From Stenotrophomonas sp. Ste86 (GTDB lineage: Bacteria > Pseudomonadota > Gammaproteobacteria > Xanthomonadales > Xanthomonadaceae), in contig NZ_JALJRW010000005.1 of assembly GCF_024519465.1 (NCBI RefSeq), forward strand, positions 178,040-242,039: 64,000 bases of DNA, written 5' to 3'. The notes under the pieces are model-generated. The model was not told where the DNA came from. It was given only the letters and a program-made list of their open reading frames with translations, and searched no databases. Both the position numbers and the translations under genes were made by a program. Shown piece by piece: positions 63,736 through 64,000 of the stretch. Numbering within the stretch: the first letter of the stretch is position 1; every line of letters starts with the position of its first letter.

Positions 63736-64000
63736 TCAGGCCACGAACGGCCGGAACTGCACGCCCAGCCCGGCCATGCCTTCGGCTTCCCCGATCAGGT
63801 CCGCGCGCAGCAGTGGACGGGCATCGATGAAGGCCTGGGGCAGGATCAGCGACAACCGGCTGTCCTCGGCGGTCAGTTCCAGCGCCGGCATCGGGGTGTC
63901 TTCATGGGCGCGGTTGAGCAGCACCGCCAGCCGCAGCAGTGCGGTCATGCGGCGCGCCGGCTGCAGCAGGCGTTCGGGCAAGGCATCGAAGGCCGACTTG
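63736..64000 (-). CDS. ppx: Exopolyphosphatase, C-terminal end (partial)
   Basis: The last 88 residues of a protein that continues past the window edge. PERLLQPARRMTALLRLAVLLNRAHED and LPQAFIDARPLLRADLIGEAEGM fit the C-terminal domain of Ppx/GppA phosphatases, which remove phosphate from polyphosphate. The call rests on this tail only; GppA is the alternative. Confidence 0.72.
   Translation of the reverse strand, partial: KSAFDALPERLLQPARRMTALLRLAVLLNRAHEDTPMPALELTAEDSRLSLILPQAFIDARPLLRADLIGEAEGMAGLGVQFRPFVA

Overview
The window looks like a chromosomal segment of a Stenotrophomonas species (Xanthomonadaceae, Gammaproteobacteria). Three things point there. The ribosomal, Mdh and Tdh proteins read like those of Xanthomonas and Stenotrophomonas. 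The DNA is very GC-rich. Short palindromes that begin with GTAG and end with CTAC lie between genes, and these match the SMAG family (Stenotrophomonas maltophilia GTAG). I see no prophage, insertion sequence, CRISPR array, tRNA or rRNA.

Region 1 (1-14.7 kb) is the merged S10-spc-alpha ribosomal supercluster, all on the + strand. It runs from the end of tuf through rpsJ-rplCDWB-rpsS-rplV-rpsC-rplP-rpmC-rpsQ, rplNXE-rpsNH-rplFR-rpsE-rpmD-rplO-secY, and rpsMKD-rpoA-rplQ. A good promoter and an attenuator-like hairpin precede rpsJ. Most genes are packed tightly, but six gaps are unusually wide and hold stem-loops. One of these, between rpsN and rpsH, looks like a full intrinsic terminator. rpmJ is missing from its usual place after secY.

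Region 2 (14.7-29.6 kb) is housekeeping and metabolism: dsbB, a TonB-dependent receptor, a class II DAHP synthase, an MscS-like channel, an exported amidase, a DUF2127 membrane protein, typA, a cyclophilin, mdh and prpE. An 0.8 kb tandem array of SMAG-containing units sits directly before prpE.

Region 3 (29.7-45.5 kb) is mixed: small hypothetical proteins, a suppressor-of-fused domain protein, a glutathione transferase, a SleB-like hydrolase, fadH, a YczE-like membrane protein, an MDR oxidoreductase and an OmpA-type porin. Next come two exported proteins with a shared C-terminal motif on either side of a pseudouridine synthase. The threonine-degradation genes kbl and tdh follow, with an oppositely oriented TorF-like porin between them.

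Region 4 (45.5-64 kb) holds an S46 dipeptidyl-peptidase, a histidine phosphatase, the folC-SPOR-cvpA-purF cluster, a ferritin-like DUF455 protein, a DUF2235/Tle1-like lipase and an M72-type metalloprotease. It continues with an envelope-lipid group (glycosyltransferase, PAP2 phosphatase, lpxH), a 975-residue TonB-dependent receptor and the 3' end of ppx.

The most unusual signal is a family of long intergenic palindromes: two copies at about 39.3-39.6 kb, one at 45.15-45.26 kb and a shortened relic at 14.82-14.89 kb. The three full copies share a 52-53 base core that can fold into two small hairpins on top of a perfect 22-28 bp outer stem. Paired bases change together in all three stems. I do not recognise this family as a named element.
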